Shown: positions 16,555 through 26,015 of the stretch, one piece after another
Layout: each line of letters starts with the position of its first letter
How positions within the stretch are numbered: position 1 is the stretch's first letter
Assembly: GCF_013408795.1 (NCBI RefSeq)
Contig: NZ_JACCCC010000001.1
Location: forward strand, 1,178,001-1,242,000
Direction: 5' to 3'
DNA length: 64,000 nt
Origin: Spinactinospora alkalitolerans
Lineage (GTDB): Bacteria > Actinomycetota > Actinomycetes > Streptosporangiales > Streptosporangiaceae
Program-made: the position numbers and the translations under genes
Notes under the pieces: generated by a model
Seen by the model: the letters and a program-made list of their open reading frames with translations, nothing else
The model's database searches: none
What the model was told of the DNA's origin: nothing

Positions 16555-19280
16555 CGGACACCTTCTCCATCAATCCGCCGGACCGTCTGTTCACCTGGGT
16601 CGACGTCGACGAGCATTTCCGGTCGCTGGCGATGCGCAGGCGGTGGCCCGGCTGGCTTCGAGAGGTGAGCGCCTACTGGGACGGCGTCGAGTTCACCGTC
16701 CTTGCGGGAACGGACCAGGGGGAGATCTGGGCCTGGCTGCGCTCTGTTCTCGGGCGCTTGAGCATCGACACTGAACGCGCCGTCATCCTCCTGGAGTCCC
16801 CGGACCAGGAACGTGTGCTGCCGGTCGTGTTCGTCTGCGTGGACGCGGACGATCCGACTTCGGCCAGGCGGCGTCCGGAATGGAACGAAACCCTCCTCAC
16901 CTCCGATCTGGGCCGGCCGCTCCCGTCGCCGACAGCACGTCGATTCGCTGATGAAATAACGGTCGGCGCCTTTCACTCCTTCAAGGGCGGTGTCGGACGC
17001 ACCCTGCACTGCGTGGCTCTCGCGCATCTCGTCGCCACCCGAAGCCGCGAGCGGGTCCTGCTCATCGACGCCGACATGGAGGCTCCCGGCGTCAGCTGGA
17101 TGATGCGCTCCCAGGGATTCCGGGGCGAGTTCTCCTTCGCGGACTTCCTCGCCCTGGTGCACGGCTCGATCGAGGGCGACAGCGCAGAGGCGGTCAAGAT
17201 CGCTCGACCCTACCTGGTGAACCAGGAGATGGACGGCGTCTTCGTTCTTCCGGCGCAGCGCGACCCGGAGAAGTTCGGGCCGCCGCGCATCGAGCCCCGG
17301 CACCTGCTCTCACCGGGCCGCTCTCCGTACTTCCTCACCGAGTCGCTGGCCGATTTGGCGCACGAGCTGGGAGCCAGGACGGTACTGATCGATCTGAGGG
17401 CCGGCATGAGCGAGACCAGCGCTCCGGTCCTTCTGGACCCGAGGGTCAAGCGGGTGTTCGTCACCACTGTCAGCGATCAGTCGGTCCGAGGCACGGTCCG
17501 CCTCTTGAACGAGTTGGCGCTGCGGGCGCCCAGCCTGCGTGAGTCCGACCCCGTTCCGACCGCGCTGATCACCCAGTTCGACGATCGCGACCACGAGGAG
17601 CTCGTCGAATCCGTATCCAACGACTTGGGCGATGCCATCGCGGGGATCATCTCTCCCGGCGCAGGAGGGGAGGACTCGGCCGACCGCGGAACCGGAGAGC
17701 TGAGCCGCCTGTTGATCAGCGCGCCGCTGCGCAGTCCTTTCAATTCCGCCCTCCTGGCGCTGCCCGCCGCATGGGGAGCGGTCCGGACCGCTCTCGACCG
17801 CGCCGAGACCCTCGACGTCCTCGAGGAACTCGCCGACGAGCTCACGCCGCCGCATGAGGACTCGGCCGAGGGGCGGCTTTCGGCCTACGAAGCCGAAAAA
17901 TGGCAACGGGATCGGGGCCGCCTGGCGGAGTTCGCCGACCGGATGCGCTCTCCGGAGAGCGGGGACGTAGGCGGCGATCTCCTGCGTACGGACGCACTGG
18001 TCCATCTGGCCACCGCGCACCGGACCGACCTGCCGATCGAGATCATCACCGGCGCCAAAGGCTCAGGAAAGACGTTCACGTACCTCATGCTGTGCCGGAA
18101 CAGGCGCTGGCAGGACTTCGTGAAGGAGGTCAGGGGGGCCGGAGCGGAACTGGACGCGCCGATCGTTCCCGTCCTCGCTCCACGTGATCTTGCCGGGAAA
18201 GCGAAAGAGACGGTCGACACGGCCGGATCCGCAGCCGCCAGAGAACTCGGAGGCGCCCGCCCCGACACGACTCCGCACGACCTCATCACCGAAGCGCTCA
18301 GTCGGCAGCACACGGATATGGAGTGGCGGCAGATCTGGCTCACCTGCTTCGCGCGTGCAGCCGGACGGACTTCCTACCCGCACATGGCCGAAGAGGTGCT
18401 GGCCGGTCTCGCCGCCAAGAGCCGTGCGGTGTTCGTGTTGGACGGGCTGGAAGACCTCTTCCCCGAACCGCACCAGGACACACGCCAACAGCAGGCGCTG
18501 CGCGTGCTGCTGACGGATTGCCAGGAATGGCTGCGCGCGCTGCGCGGCCGCCCGCTGGGACTGATCGTTTACATCCGTCGGGACCTGGCTCAACGCGCTC
18601 TGCCGGGCGACTCCGGTCGCATCCTCGCCGAGTACCGCAACCATGCGTTGCGGTGGGAGCGGACCGAGGCGCTGCGGCTCGTGGCCTGGGCGGCGGACAG
18701 GGCCAAGGCACTGCCCTTCCCGAGAGACAAGAAGGTGCTCTCGGCAACAGAGAACGAATTGTCCGAGCATCTGACCTCGATGTGGGGCGAGCAGATGGGG
18801 GCCCGAGGGGCGAAGGAGGCGCGTTCCCAGGAGTGGTTTCTGACGGCCCTTTCCGACTTCACCAATCAGATCCAGCCCAGAGATGTTTTCCGGTTTCTCG
18901 CCGAGGCGGCCCGCCTCTCGGCGGCCGAGCCAGGGGAGTGGAAGCGACTGCTCGCTCCTTCGGCGATGCATGAGGCGCTGCTCGCCTGCAGCCGGGCCAA
19001 GACCGAGGCGATGGCCCGGGAGATTCCGGCCGTCGGTGCGGTCTTCGAGCGCTTCGCGGGGGTGGACGAGGACCGCCGAACGGTTCCCTTCGACTCCGAG
19101 GCGATCCCCCTGAACCTGGATGAGTTCGAAATCCTCACGGCCAATGGGATCATTGCCCAGGTCAAGGGGGAGTACTGGATGCCGGAGATCTACCGTCGAG
19201 CGCTCGGCTTCACGGCGAAGCGGAGGCCACCGCTGCTGTCCATCGCCAAGGAGGCCCGGCGGCGCTCGGCCGGCCTGTGA
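16551..19280 (+). CDS. KGGVGR-motif variant AAA ATPase with a second P-loop domain
   Basis: 909 aa. Residues 1-135 are an unrecognised N-terminal domain. At 140-180 the ParA/MinD-like deviant Walker A variant KGGVGRT (145-151) is followed by VLLIDADMEAPG. A second, canonical P-loop, GAKGSGKT (501-508), and Walker B VFVLDGLEDLF (around Asp631) mark an independent STAND/AAA-type NTPase. The C-terminal third is helical. Such KGGVGR proteins are known mainly from actinobacterial conflict-type loci. It is coupled by GTGA to the HEPN-like gene. The role is inferred to be NTP-dependent sensing or signalling; no DNA-partition context (parB, parS) is present. Confidence 0.8.
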   Translation: MTDTFSINPPDRLFTWVDVDEHFRSLAMRRRWPGWLREVSAYWDGVEFTVLAGTDQGEIWAWLRSVLGRLSIDTERAVILLESPDQERVLPVVFVCVDADDPTSARRRPEWNETLLTSDLGRPLPSPTARRFADEITVGAFHSFKGGVGRTLHCVALAHLVATRSRERVLLIDADMEAPGVSWMMRSQGFRGEFSFADFLALVHGSIEGDSAEAVKIARPYLVNQEMDGVFVLPAQRDPEKFGPPRIEPRHLLSPGRSPYFLTESLADLAHELGARTVLIDLRAGMSETSAPVLLDPRVKRVFVTTVSDQSVRGTVRLLNELALRAPSLRESDPVPTALITQFDDRDHEELVESVSNDLGDAIAGIISPGAGGEDSADRGTGELSRLLISAPLRSPFNSALLALPAAWGAVRTALDRAETLDVLEELADELTPPHEDSAEGRLSAYEAEKWQRDRGRLAEFADRMRSPESGDVGGDLLRTDALVHLATAHRTDLPIEIITGAKGSGKTFTYLMLCRNRRWQDFVKEVRGAGAELDAPIVPVLAPRDLAGKAKETVDTAGSAAARELGGARPDTTPHDLITEALSRQHTDMEWRQIWLTCFARAAGRTSYPHMAEEVLAGLAAKSRAVFVLDGLEDLFPEPHQDTRQQQALRVLLTDCQEWLRALRGRPLGLIVYIRRDLAQRALPGDSGRILAEYRNHALRWERTEALRLVAWAADRAKALPFPRDKKVLSATENELSEHLTSMWGEQMGARGAKEARSQEWFLTALSDFTNQIQPRDVFRFLAEAARLSAAEPGEWKRLLAPSAMHEALLACSRAKTEAMAREIPAVGAVFERFAGVDEDRRTVPFDSEAIPLNLDEFEILTANGIIAQVKGEYWMPEIYRRALGFTAKRRPPLLSIAKEARRRSAGL

Positions 19281-19398
19281 CCGGTCGGCGCGGATCAGCC
19301 GGAGACTGCTGCTCGGCCTTGGCGGTACGGGGAGGAGGTGTCTCCGCCGACCTCTATCCTTGGCCGGAGCGGTTCGTAGTTGAAGAGAGGGCGTTTCG

Positions 19399-22300
19399 AT
19401 GGCCGACCGGTGGTGGGGACAGCGCTCCGAATACGTGTGGGAGCAGGAGGCGCTCGAGCACGTCAAGGCCCAGATGCCCGACCGCGACCCCTACCGCGCG
19501 TGGCAATGCTTCTCCTTCACCGCCAACACGGGCCAGATCCGCGAGTGCGACCTGTTCGTCGTCACGCCGGTCGGTGCCTTCCTGGTCGAGATCAAGAGCC
19601 ATCCCGGACGCGCCACGAACCTCGGCGGCACGTGGGTGTTCCAAGGTGAGCGCCGACGCACCATCGACAACCCGTTGCACCTGGTCAATCAGAAGGCCAA
19701 AGAACTCAAGAGTCAGCTGGAGTGGGCCGCCAGGAAGCTCAAGATCCACGACTACAGTTCCCCGTTCTTCCAGGCCGCGGTCTTCCTCTCCGCCCCGGAC
19801 CTGCGCTGCGCGTTCGACGACAATCAGAAGCAGCATGTCTACGGCCGCGACGGACTGGAGAAACAGACCGGCCTCGACGGCATCTGGAACGGCCTGCTCA
19901 ACAGGCCGACGGGGAGGAGCAGGCCCGATCCGGTCTTCTTCCGCAACGTCGCCCGACTGCTGCAGGCGATCGGGGCGCAGCCCAACGATCGCGACCTTGA
20001 GTTCGGCTCCTACGTGTTGGACAGGCGGGCGTTCGACAGCGGCCCGACCTGGACCGACTACCTCGGCGAGCACACGATGCTCAAGAGCAAGCAGAGCCGC
20101 ACGCGCATCTACCACCACGGCGAGGCCGGTAGCGACGCCGCCAAGGAGTCCATCAAGCGGGCCGCCGACCGGGAGTTCCGCTCTCTTGACGGTATCGCCC
20201 ACGAAGGCATCGTCAAGGCCGAGCACTACGGCGTGATCGACGGCCGCGGGCCGGCGATCGTGTTCGCGCATCGGAAGAACTGGCAGCGCCTCGACCACTA
20301 CATGCAGGAGAACGGAGAGGATCTCGACGCTTTCACCAGGGTCGAGATGGTGCGCCAGCTCGCCGAGGCGGTCAACCACGCCCATCGCAACCGACTCTTC
20401 CACCGCGCCCTGGCCGCGCGCAGCGTCTGGGTCGAGCTCGACGGGCGCTACCCCCGGCTGCGCATCGCCGACTGGCAGGTCGCCGCACGCCAGGGCACCG
20501 CGTTCAGCAGCGGAGGACACACCACACGCCAGGGGGACACCCGGCATCTGGAGGATGCCATGGGGGCCCGTGTCCTGGCCGATCACGTCGAGGCCGCGGC
20601 ACAGGCCTACCTCGCCCCGGAGTTCCCCGCCTTCAACGGCGATCCGCGTGCGCTCGACATGTTCGGTCTTGGCGCACTCACCTATCTGATCTTCAGCGGC
20701 CGGGCACCGGGCAGGGACCGCTACGAGGTCAGCGAGCAGATCAGGGAGCACGGCGAGCTTACCCCCGCCGCGGTCAGCGACGACGTCACCCCGGTCATGG
20801 ACACGCTCGTTCGCGAGGCCACGCGGCGGGCCCCGGGAGAACGTACCCGATCCCCCCGCGACTTCCTGCGCCGGATCGACGAGGTCGAGGAGTACCTGAC
20901 CCGCCCCGACGCCGTCACCGACCCGCTCACAGCGGTCAAGGGCCAGGAGGTCATCGACGGCTGGACGGTCAAGAGCGTCCTCGGCAAGGGCGCGACCTCG
21001 CGGGCTCTGCTGGTGGAGCGCGACGGAGCCGAGCGGGTCTTCAAGATCGCCATCGACAAGACGGCCGCGAGCAAGCTCGCCCACGAAGCCGAGCAGCTCA
21101 AAATCCTTCGCAACCACCGCATCGTCGCGATGATCGGCGACGACCTGCTGACCATCGGCGAGCACACCGCGCTGCAGCTGGAACTCGCCGGGGAATTCAC
21201 CCTCGCCGAGTACCTGCACCTGGCGGGCAGTCTCGGTATCGAGGAGCTGCACCGGTTCGGGGTCCACCTGTTCGAGGTGGTCGACTACCTGGAGGACCGC
21301 CAGGTCTTCCACCGCGACATCAAACCGGCCAACCTGGGGGTCCGCGAGCGCAGGAAGAAGGGCAGGGAACTGGTCCTGTTCGACTTCTCCCTGGCCGGGG
21401 CCAGAGTCGAGGACGCCAAGGCGGGCACCACCGGCTACCTTGATCCGTTCCTGGATCTGGACGAGCCCAAGCGGTCCTACGATGCCGCCGCCGAGCGCTA
21501 TGCCCTCGCTGTCACCCTGCATGAGATGGCGTCGGGAGAACTCCCGGTCTGGCACGAGGACGGGGTCGACCCCAGCTTCCTGCCCGCCGACGTCGAACTT
21601 CCGCGGCTGCGTGAAGAGGGCTTCCCCGATCAGCTGCGCAAGCCGCTGACCGCGTTCTTCCGGCGCGCCCTGCACCGCAGGCCCGAGCGTCGATTCGACT
21701 CGCTGGACGAGATGCGCGCCGCCTGGGAGCGGGCCTTCCAGGCCCCGGCGGAGCGGCCGGTCACCACTCCGGACAGCCTCGCCGCGGGTCCCCTGGACGA
21801 CGAGGCGACCCGGCGACGCAACGCCGAGACCGCCACCGCCGAGACCCCGCTCTACCTTGCGGGCCTCAGCCCGCGCGCGCTCGACGCGGCCACCCGCGTA
21901 CTGCGCTGCGAGACCGTGGGTGACCTGCTCGCCAAGGCAACGGCCGATCTGCGCCGCGTGCGCGGGGTCACCCTGCATACCCGCAATGAGCTGGTCGCCC
22001 AGGTCAACCAGTGGCGCAAGCGGCTGGACAAGGCCGAGCCGGTCGCCTCGGTGACCGCCAAACTGCCCGCAGGCGGTGACGAGGAGGCCAAGCGGCAGGC
22101 CAAGGAGCAGGCGAGCCTCGACAAGATCATTCGCCAGTTCATCCCCAAGACCACGGAGGAGAACAAGGCGTGGGTCCGGGTCACGCGTGAGCTGCTGGGT
22201 CTGCCCGAGGACGCTCCGGCCGCACCTGTCTGGCCCACTCAGAAGGAGGTCGCCCAGCGGCTCCGCCTGAACCAGGTCTATGTGTCCCAGCAGCTCACCA

Positions 22301-23667
22301 GGGCGCGCAGGCAGTGGCAGAAGAGCAACCTCCGCGCGGCGGTGCGGGCCGACGTCATTACGATCCTGGAGCGGCACGGCCGTCTCCGTGAAGTCCGCCA
22401 GATCGCCGAAGAGCTGCTCAGCATGCGCGGCTCCGCACTTGAGGATGCGCAGGCCCGCCAGGCGCACGCCCTGGCGGCGGTGCGTGTGGTCGCCGAGTAC
22501 GAGGAGCGCGTCGAGGAGCCGGCGTTCGTGCTGCGGCGCAGCCGTTCGAACAGCAGCGTGCTCGTCGCCCAGGTCATCGACGACGATCCCAGTGTCCCGG
22601 TCGAGGCCGACATGCTCGACTATGCGGTGGCGCTGGGCAAGGCCGCCGACCGGTTGGTGAAGTTCGACGACGACACTCCACTGCCGTCTCCGAGCGACGT
22701 ACGCGCGGCGCTGCGTGCCGTCCCTTGCGAGGAGGGCATGACGCCGCTTTCCGACGTCGACCTGGTACTACTGGCCGCGGCGGCCTCCGAGCACGCCAGG
22801 GCGACCGCCCGCCTGGAGCTGTATCCGGAGACCTTGAACTTCGCCCGGGCGCTGGATCTGACCCAGGCGGTCAGTTATCTGGGCGAGCCGGGGATCACTC
22901 CGCAGCAGATCCGCGACCGGGTCCGGGCCCGCTTCCCGCGGTTGGCGATGCCCGACGACTTCGAGCTTGAGAAGCTGCTGAAGAGCCGGCACCCCGAACT
23001 CAGCAGTCATAGGGTCGACGGCGTTGTGCACTGGTACCTGCCGGCCGTGGTCAGCTACGCCTCGACGGGCACGATGACCGGGCTCGGCGGCGGCCCGATG
23101 GCGGCGCCCTCCGAGCAGCAGCGCGCCGAGCGCCGACTCGACCAGGCCGCGGCCAAGGGCGGCTACCTCGCCGTCAAGACCTGGCTGCAGGATGCCGAGC
23201 GCGCCGCCGCGCGGGTGAGCTCACGTCCGGACGTCGCCGCCATCGACGTCTCAGCGGAGTTCGTGTCGATCCTGACCCGGATGATCGACGAGTTCGGCGG
23301 CCCACCCTGGAGCATCGTCGTCGGCGCCGACCGCCCGGGAGGACCGCCAGAGTTCGGCAACATGGCAGCCGAAGCCTGCACGAAGCTGGGGGAACGCATT
23401 CGCGCGGCGGCCACCGACCGCCCGGTGTTCCTGCACGGGGCCACCCCGCTGGCCCGCTACCCCGCCGGCCGGAAGCTGCTGCGTGCCCTGTCCCAGGACG
23501 CCCGCGACAACGGGACCGCTCCATACGGCTTGTGGCTGCTGTGCCCCATGCGCAACCCCCAGCGCCCGGCTGCCCTGGACGACGAACCGGCCGGCACCAT
23601 CACCGAAGCCGAGCAACTGGAACTCCCCAGAGGCTTCGGCGCCGAGGCAGTGGCCCTGGCGGGGTGA
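19399..23667 (+). CDS. pglW: BREX-2 (Pgl) NERD/kinase protein PglW
   Basis: 1422 aa. An N-terminal NERD nuclease-related domain contains IRECDLFVV and AFLVEIKS (Asp51, Glu64, Lys66). A first kinase-like domain (about 240-480) has lost its motifs (HRALAARS instead of HRD, IADW instead of DFG). A second kinase domain (about 510-780) is intact, with HRDIKPAN near 637 and FDFSLAG near 660. The C-terminal 600 residues are unassigned. This matches PglW, the Ser/Thr kinase of type 2 BREX phage defence. ATG 19399 follows GAGAGG. The other five BREX-2 genes begin 8.7 kb downstream. Confidence 0.92.
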   Translation: MADRWWGQRSEYVWEQEALEHVKAQMPDRDPYRAWQCFSFTANTGQIRECDLFVVTPVGAFLVEIKSHPGRATNLGGTWVFQGERRRTIDNPLHLVNQKAKELKSQLEWAARKLKIHDYSSPFFQAAVFLSAPDLRCAFDDNQKQHVYGRDGLEKQTGLDGIWNGLLNRPTGRSRPDPVFFRNVARLLQAIGAQPNDRDLEFGSYVLDRRAFDSGPTWTDYLGEHTMLKSKQSRTRIYHHGEAGSDAAKESIKRAADREFRSLDGIAHEGIVKAEHYGVIDGRGPAIVFAHRKNWQRLDHYMQENGEDLDAFTRVEMVRQLAEAVNHAHRNRLFHRALAARSVWVELDGRYPRLRIADWQVAARQGTAFSSGGHTTRQGDTRHLEDAMGARVLADHVEAAAQAYLAPEFPAFNGDPRALDMFGLGALTYLIFSGRAPGRDRYEVSEQIREHGELTPAAVSDDVTPVMDTLVREATRRAPGERTRSPRDFLRRIDEVEEYLTRPDAVTDPLTAVKGQEVIDGWTVKSVLGKGATSRALLVERDGAERVFKIAIDKTAASKLAHEAEQLKILRNHRIVAMIGDDLLTIGEHTALQLELAGEFTLAEYLHLAGSLGIEELHRFGVHLFEVVDYLEDRQVFHRDIKPANLGVRERRKKGRELVLFDFSLAGARVEDAKAGTTGYLDPFLDLDEPKRSYDAAAERYALAVTLHEMASGELPVWHEDGVDPSFLPADVELPRLREEGFPDQLRKPLTAFFRRALHRRPERRFDSLDEMRAAWERAFQAPAERPVTTPDSLAAGPLDDEATRRRNAETATAETPLYLAGLSPRALDAATRVLRCETVGDLLAKATADLRRVRGVTLHTRNELVAQVNQWRKRLDKAEPVASVTAKLPAGGDEEAKRQAKEQASLDKIIRQFIPKTTEENKAWVRVTRELLGLPEDAPAAPVWPTQKEVAQRLRLNQVYVSQQLTRARRQWQKSNLRAAVRADVITILERHGRLREVRQIAEELLSMRGSALEDAQARQAHALAAVRVVAEYEERVEEPAFVLRRSRSNSSVLVAQVIDDDPSVPVEADMLDYAVALGKAADRLVKFDDDTPLPSPSDVRAALRAVPCEEGMTPLSDVDLVLLAAAASEHARATARLELYPETLNFARALDLTQAVSYLGEPGITPQQIRDRVRARFPRLAMPDDFELEKLLKSRHPELSSHRVDGVVHWYLPAVVSYASTGTMTGLGGGPMAAPSEQQRAERRLDQAAAKGGYLAVKTWLQDAERAAARVSSRPDVAAIDVSAEFVSILTRMIDEFGGPPWSIVVGADRPGGPPEFGNMAAEACTKLGERIRAAATDRPVFLHGATPLARYPAGRKLLRALSQDARDNGTAPYGLWLLCPMRNPQRPAALDDEPAGTITEAEQLELPRGFGAEAVALAG

Positions 23668-23691
23668 AGTGCGGCCGCCTGCCACGAGCAG

Positions 23692-23740
23692 CGTGAAGTT
23701 CCGGCTTGTTTCCGGCCACTGTGCGTATCGGAACTTCACG
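23692..23740. terminator. Inverted repeat after pglW
   Basis: The 12-nt arms CGTGAAGTTCCG (23692-23703) and CGGAACTTCACG (23729-23740) are perfect complements with a 25-nt loop. They lie between the convergent ends of pglW and the AbiEi-like gene, so bidirectional termination is likely. A closely similar pair of arms follows pglX at 36111-36161. Confidence 0.5.
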
Positions 23741-23762
23741 GTCGGCGCGTTCGATCCGGCTT

Positions 23763-24698
23763 CTACCGAACCGGGACCCCGCGGACGGTGGTCAGGATGT
23801 AGCTCGGAAACCTGAGGTCGGCCCAGGTGAACCGGATGATGCGGAGATCAGGACAGGCGAGTTCAAGGGCGTTCTGCCTGCGCCGATCGTAAAGAAGCGC
23901 CTCGGGCAGCTCGTGCGGGCCGCGCCCATCGGCTTCGACGAGCAGTCGGCGGCCCTGCCACCACAGATCGCCGACACCGATCAGTCGGCCCTGCGCGTCA
24001 TAGAAGGGATGCTGCAGGTCATCGGGCGGGATACCACCGTCGGCGCAGATGAGTCGAATCCTCGTCTCCAGCGGGCTCTGTGCGCGGCCGTCGGCCAGCC
24101 GCCACCACGGCAGTGAACGGGCGCATCCCGGCCGACCGGCGTTGGCGGCGGCGAGCCGGGAAAGCTCGGCGGTATCGAGAAGCCCGCGGTTGAGAGCCGA
24201 GTCGAGCAGACACACCGCCGCGGTACGGTCCACCCGCAGCAGCACGTCGCGCAGCGTGCGGCCCGGGACGGTCAACCGCAACCCGCCCCGGGTGGTGGTC
24301 TCAGAGCGTTCGGTGGCCCAGGTGTGCAGCGAGATCCCGGCGACCTTGCGCTGCGTGCCCGCGGCCGGGATGGTCATGTGCACCGCCCCGTCCCAGAGCG
24401 GCAGGCCCTGCATGTCCCACAGGCGGGCGGCGGTCTCGGCACTGGCGAAGGCCGCGGCCCCCAGCGCCAGCTGGGCGGCCATCACCGCCGACAGCAGCCG
24501 GTGCCTGAGGCCAGGGAATTCATGGTCCCGAACCCGGTAGACCCCTTGGTGCACGCACCTCCACGTGTCTCGGCGCAGCAGGCCCCGCACCTCGCGCCGA
24601 CCGAGTCCGCATCGGCGCACCTGCGCACTGCTGAGCACTCCGTACTGCCCGGACGCGATGTCGTGCGCCCTTTGAATCGGATCCATACGCCCGAGCAT
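23763..24698 (-). CDS. AbiEi-type antitoxin-domain protein with C-terminal DUF559/Vsr-like fold
   Basis: 311 aa from ATG 24698. The N-terminus (DIASGQYGVLSSAQVRRCGL) is the winged-HTH of AbiEi-like type IV antitoxins. The C-terminus, with SPLETRIRLICADGG, LIGVGDLWWQGRRLLVEADG and YDRRRQNALELA, has the E...D...ExD layout of DUF559/Vsr-like endonuclease-fold proteins. Such solo proteins are very common in actinobacteria and usually lack an AbiEii toxin; none is adjacent here. ATG 24686 is an equally possible start. It is convergent with pglW. Confidence 0.7.
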   Translation of the reverse strand: MLGRMDPIQRAHDIASGQYGVLSSAQVRRCGLGRREVRGLLRRDTWRCVHQGVYRVRDHEFPGLRHRLLSAVMAAQLALGAAAFASAETAARLWDMQGLPLWDGAVHMTIPAAGTQRKVAGISLHTWATERSETTTRGGLRLTVPGRTLRDVLLRVDRTAAVCLLDSALNRGLLDTAELSRLAAANAGRPGCARSLPWWRLADGRAQSPLETRIRLICADGGIPPDDLQHPFYDAQGRLIGVGDLWWQGRRLLVEADGRGPHELPEALLYDRRRQNALELACPDLRIIRFTWADLRFPSYILTTVRGVPVR

Positions 24699-24777
24699 GG
24701 CCGCACGGACGCCGCCCGGCGATCCGGATTTCCCACCTGTGGACACACGGCCGTGGCCAGGCGCCTACGCCCGACAC

Positions 24778-24783
24778 ATTATC
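24778..24783 (-). promoter_or_regulatory. Candidate -10 for the AbiEi-like gene
   Basis: GATAAT on the minus strand (complement of 24778-24783) is a near-consensus -10 about 80 nt upstream of the ATG at 24698. No convincing -35 is present at 16-18 nt, so this is a weak call. Confidence 0.3.
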
Positions 24784-24914
24784 TGGCAAGTGGACATGGC
24801 ACACCAGCCCGGGACACCCAGGGAGACCGCTTCCCGGGCGCTCCGGTTACCGGTAGCCGCCAACCCGATATGGCTTCTCCGGGGCTCTGCTTCATCAAGG
24901 CGGGGAGCGCGGGC

Positions 24915-25832
24915 TTAGCTGGAGACCAGGTCCAGGGGTGACTTCGCCGCGATCGTGGCGGGACCGCTGTCCTCGGCGGAGACCGTGAACTCGCGGTCGG
25001 GGAACATGGTGATCAGTTCCAGCCAGTCGCGTACCGTCATTCCCCTGTCCAGCTCCGAGGTGTTCTGCTTGTCGCCGGAGCCGGGGGTCATGACCAGCGC
25101 GTGGATATCCGTCGTAACGGTGGCGAGCACGACGGGATGCGTGAACGATTCGAGCCGGCGGAAGACCTCAACAGCCTCGTCCTTCGGAGAGCACACCAGG
25201 ATCGTGTATCTCCCGTCCGATTCGCGCACCTGCGGATTCCGAGCCAGGTAATCGGTGAACCGCGGGTTCGTGCGGGCGTGCTCGGCCAGTTGCTCGGCCA
25301 CCCGGTGCACGTCAGCGCGGTCGGAACCCTCTATCAGATTCAACCGGACCGCTTTCAACGTCTGCAAGCGCCAATCGATCTCTGTCGTCTCCGCGCGTGT
25401 GGGGCGCTGCTCGCCGTCGTCCAGCCCGATCCCGCGCAGCCAGTCGTTGACTTCGGACCACAGCCAGACCAGGGAGTGGCCGACGGTGCCTTCCGGCGCA
25501 GGAAAGGGGACGCCGTCCTGCCGTTGCCGCTGTCCACGGACCCACTGGGTGACGTTCTGGCGTGTCCGTTCGGTCCGCTCGGCGATGTCGGAGACCCCGA
25601 CGAGGTCCCGGTCAAGGCGGACGATCCGCATCGTCGGGACCAGACCCAAAGCACGGGTGACGACGGACTTCGCGGCGGTGACCGCGTCCGGCCCTTCACC
25701 GACCACGGTCATCCTGTGCACGCCGTGCGAGCAGGAGACCAAGGCGTCAAGCTCTTCGGTGAGCAGCTGAACGGCGTCGTGGTCGTCGATACTGATCCCG
25801 TCCAGAACGAAGATGAACTCGTACTCGGACAT
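24915..25832 (-). CDS. Helix-turn-helix protein of unknown family
   Basis: 305 aa. An HTH of the DNA-invertase/MerR-like kind is visible in LVGVSDIAERTERTRQNVTQWVRG (about 97-120, quoted here in part as VSDIAERTERTRQNVTQW). Regions before and after show alternating strand/helix patterns (FIFVLDGISIDDHDAV at the N-terminus; YTILVCSPKDEAVEVF near 215) but no family I can name. The ATG at 25832 has GAGAGG upstream. It lies between the AbiEi-like and HicA-like genes on the same strand. It might be a regulator of the HicA-like gene, but the 183-nt gap with its own promoter argues for separate transcription. Confidence 0.65.
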   Translation of the reverse strand: MSEYEFIFVLDGISIDDHDAVQLLTEELDALVSCSHGVHRMTVVGEGPDAVTAAKSVVTRALGLVPTMRIVRLDRDLVGVSDIAERTERTRQNVTQWVRGQRQRQDGVPFPAPEGTVGHSLVWLWSEVNDWLRGIGLDDGEQRPTRAETTEIDWRLQTLKAVRLNLIEGSDRADVHRVAEQLAEHARTNPRFTDYLARNPQVRESDGRYTILVCSPKDEAVEVFRRLESFTHPVVLATVTTDIHALVMTPGSGDKQNTSELDRGMTVRDWLELITMFPDREFTVSAEDSGPATIAAKSPLDLVSS

Positions 25833-25903
25833 CGATCGCTACCTCTCCGGGGTGTTGCGCGGTACGGCGTAGAGGGAGTGCCGTAGATACTCCGTGCATC
25901 TTC

Positions 25904-25932
25904 AGTGTTGCACCGCTGTTGACAAACGTCAA
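25904..25932 (-). promoter_or_regulatory. Promoter of the HTH gene
   Basis: On the minus strand TTGACG (complement of 25927-25932) and AACACT (complement of 25904-25909) are 17 nt apart. The -35 lies inside the palindrome GTTGAC-AAAC-GTCAAC (25918-25933), which would suit autoregulation. Two direct copies of AGAGTACTG (25940-25948, 25959-25967) lie just upstream. Confidence 0.45.
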
Positions 25933-25939
25933 CGTGGTT

Positions 25940-25967
25940 AGAGTACTGGTGTGGCGTGAGAGTACTG
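25940..25967. repeat. Direct repeat AGAGTACTG x2
   Basis: Two identical 9-nt copies, 19 nt apart start to start, each containing the self-complementary AGTACT. They are placed immediately upstream of the HTH gene promoter and 3' of the HicA-like gene. They are likely operator half-sites. Confidence 0.5.
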
Positions 25968-26015
25968 CGCTGAGCAGCGAAAACGTGAAAAACCGCCTCT
26001 GGTCGCGGCTGTTGC

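Noticed and set aside
23763-24698. Complete AbiE toxin-antitoxin pair
   Set aside because: Only the AbiEi-like N-terminal domain is present, and no nucleotidyltransferase AbiEii gene is adjacent.
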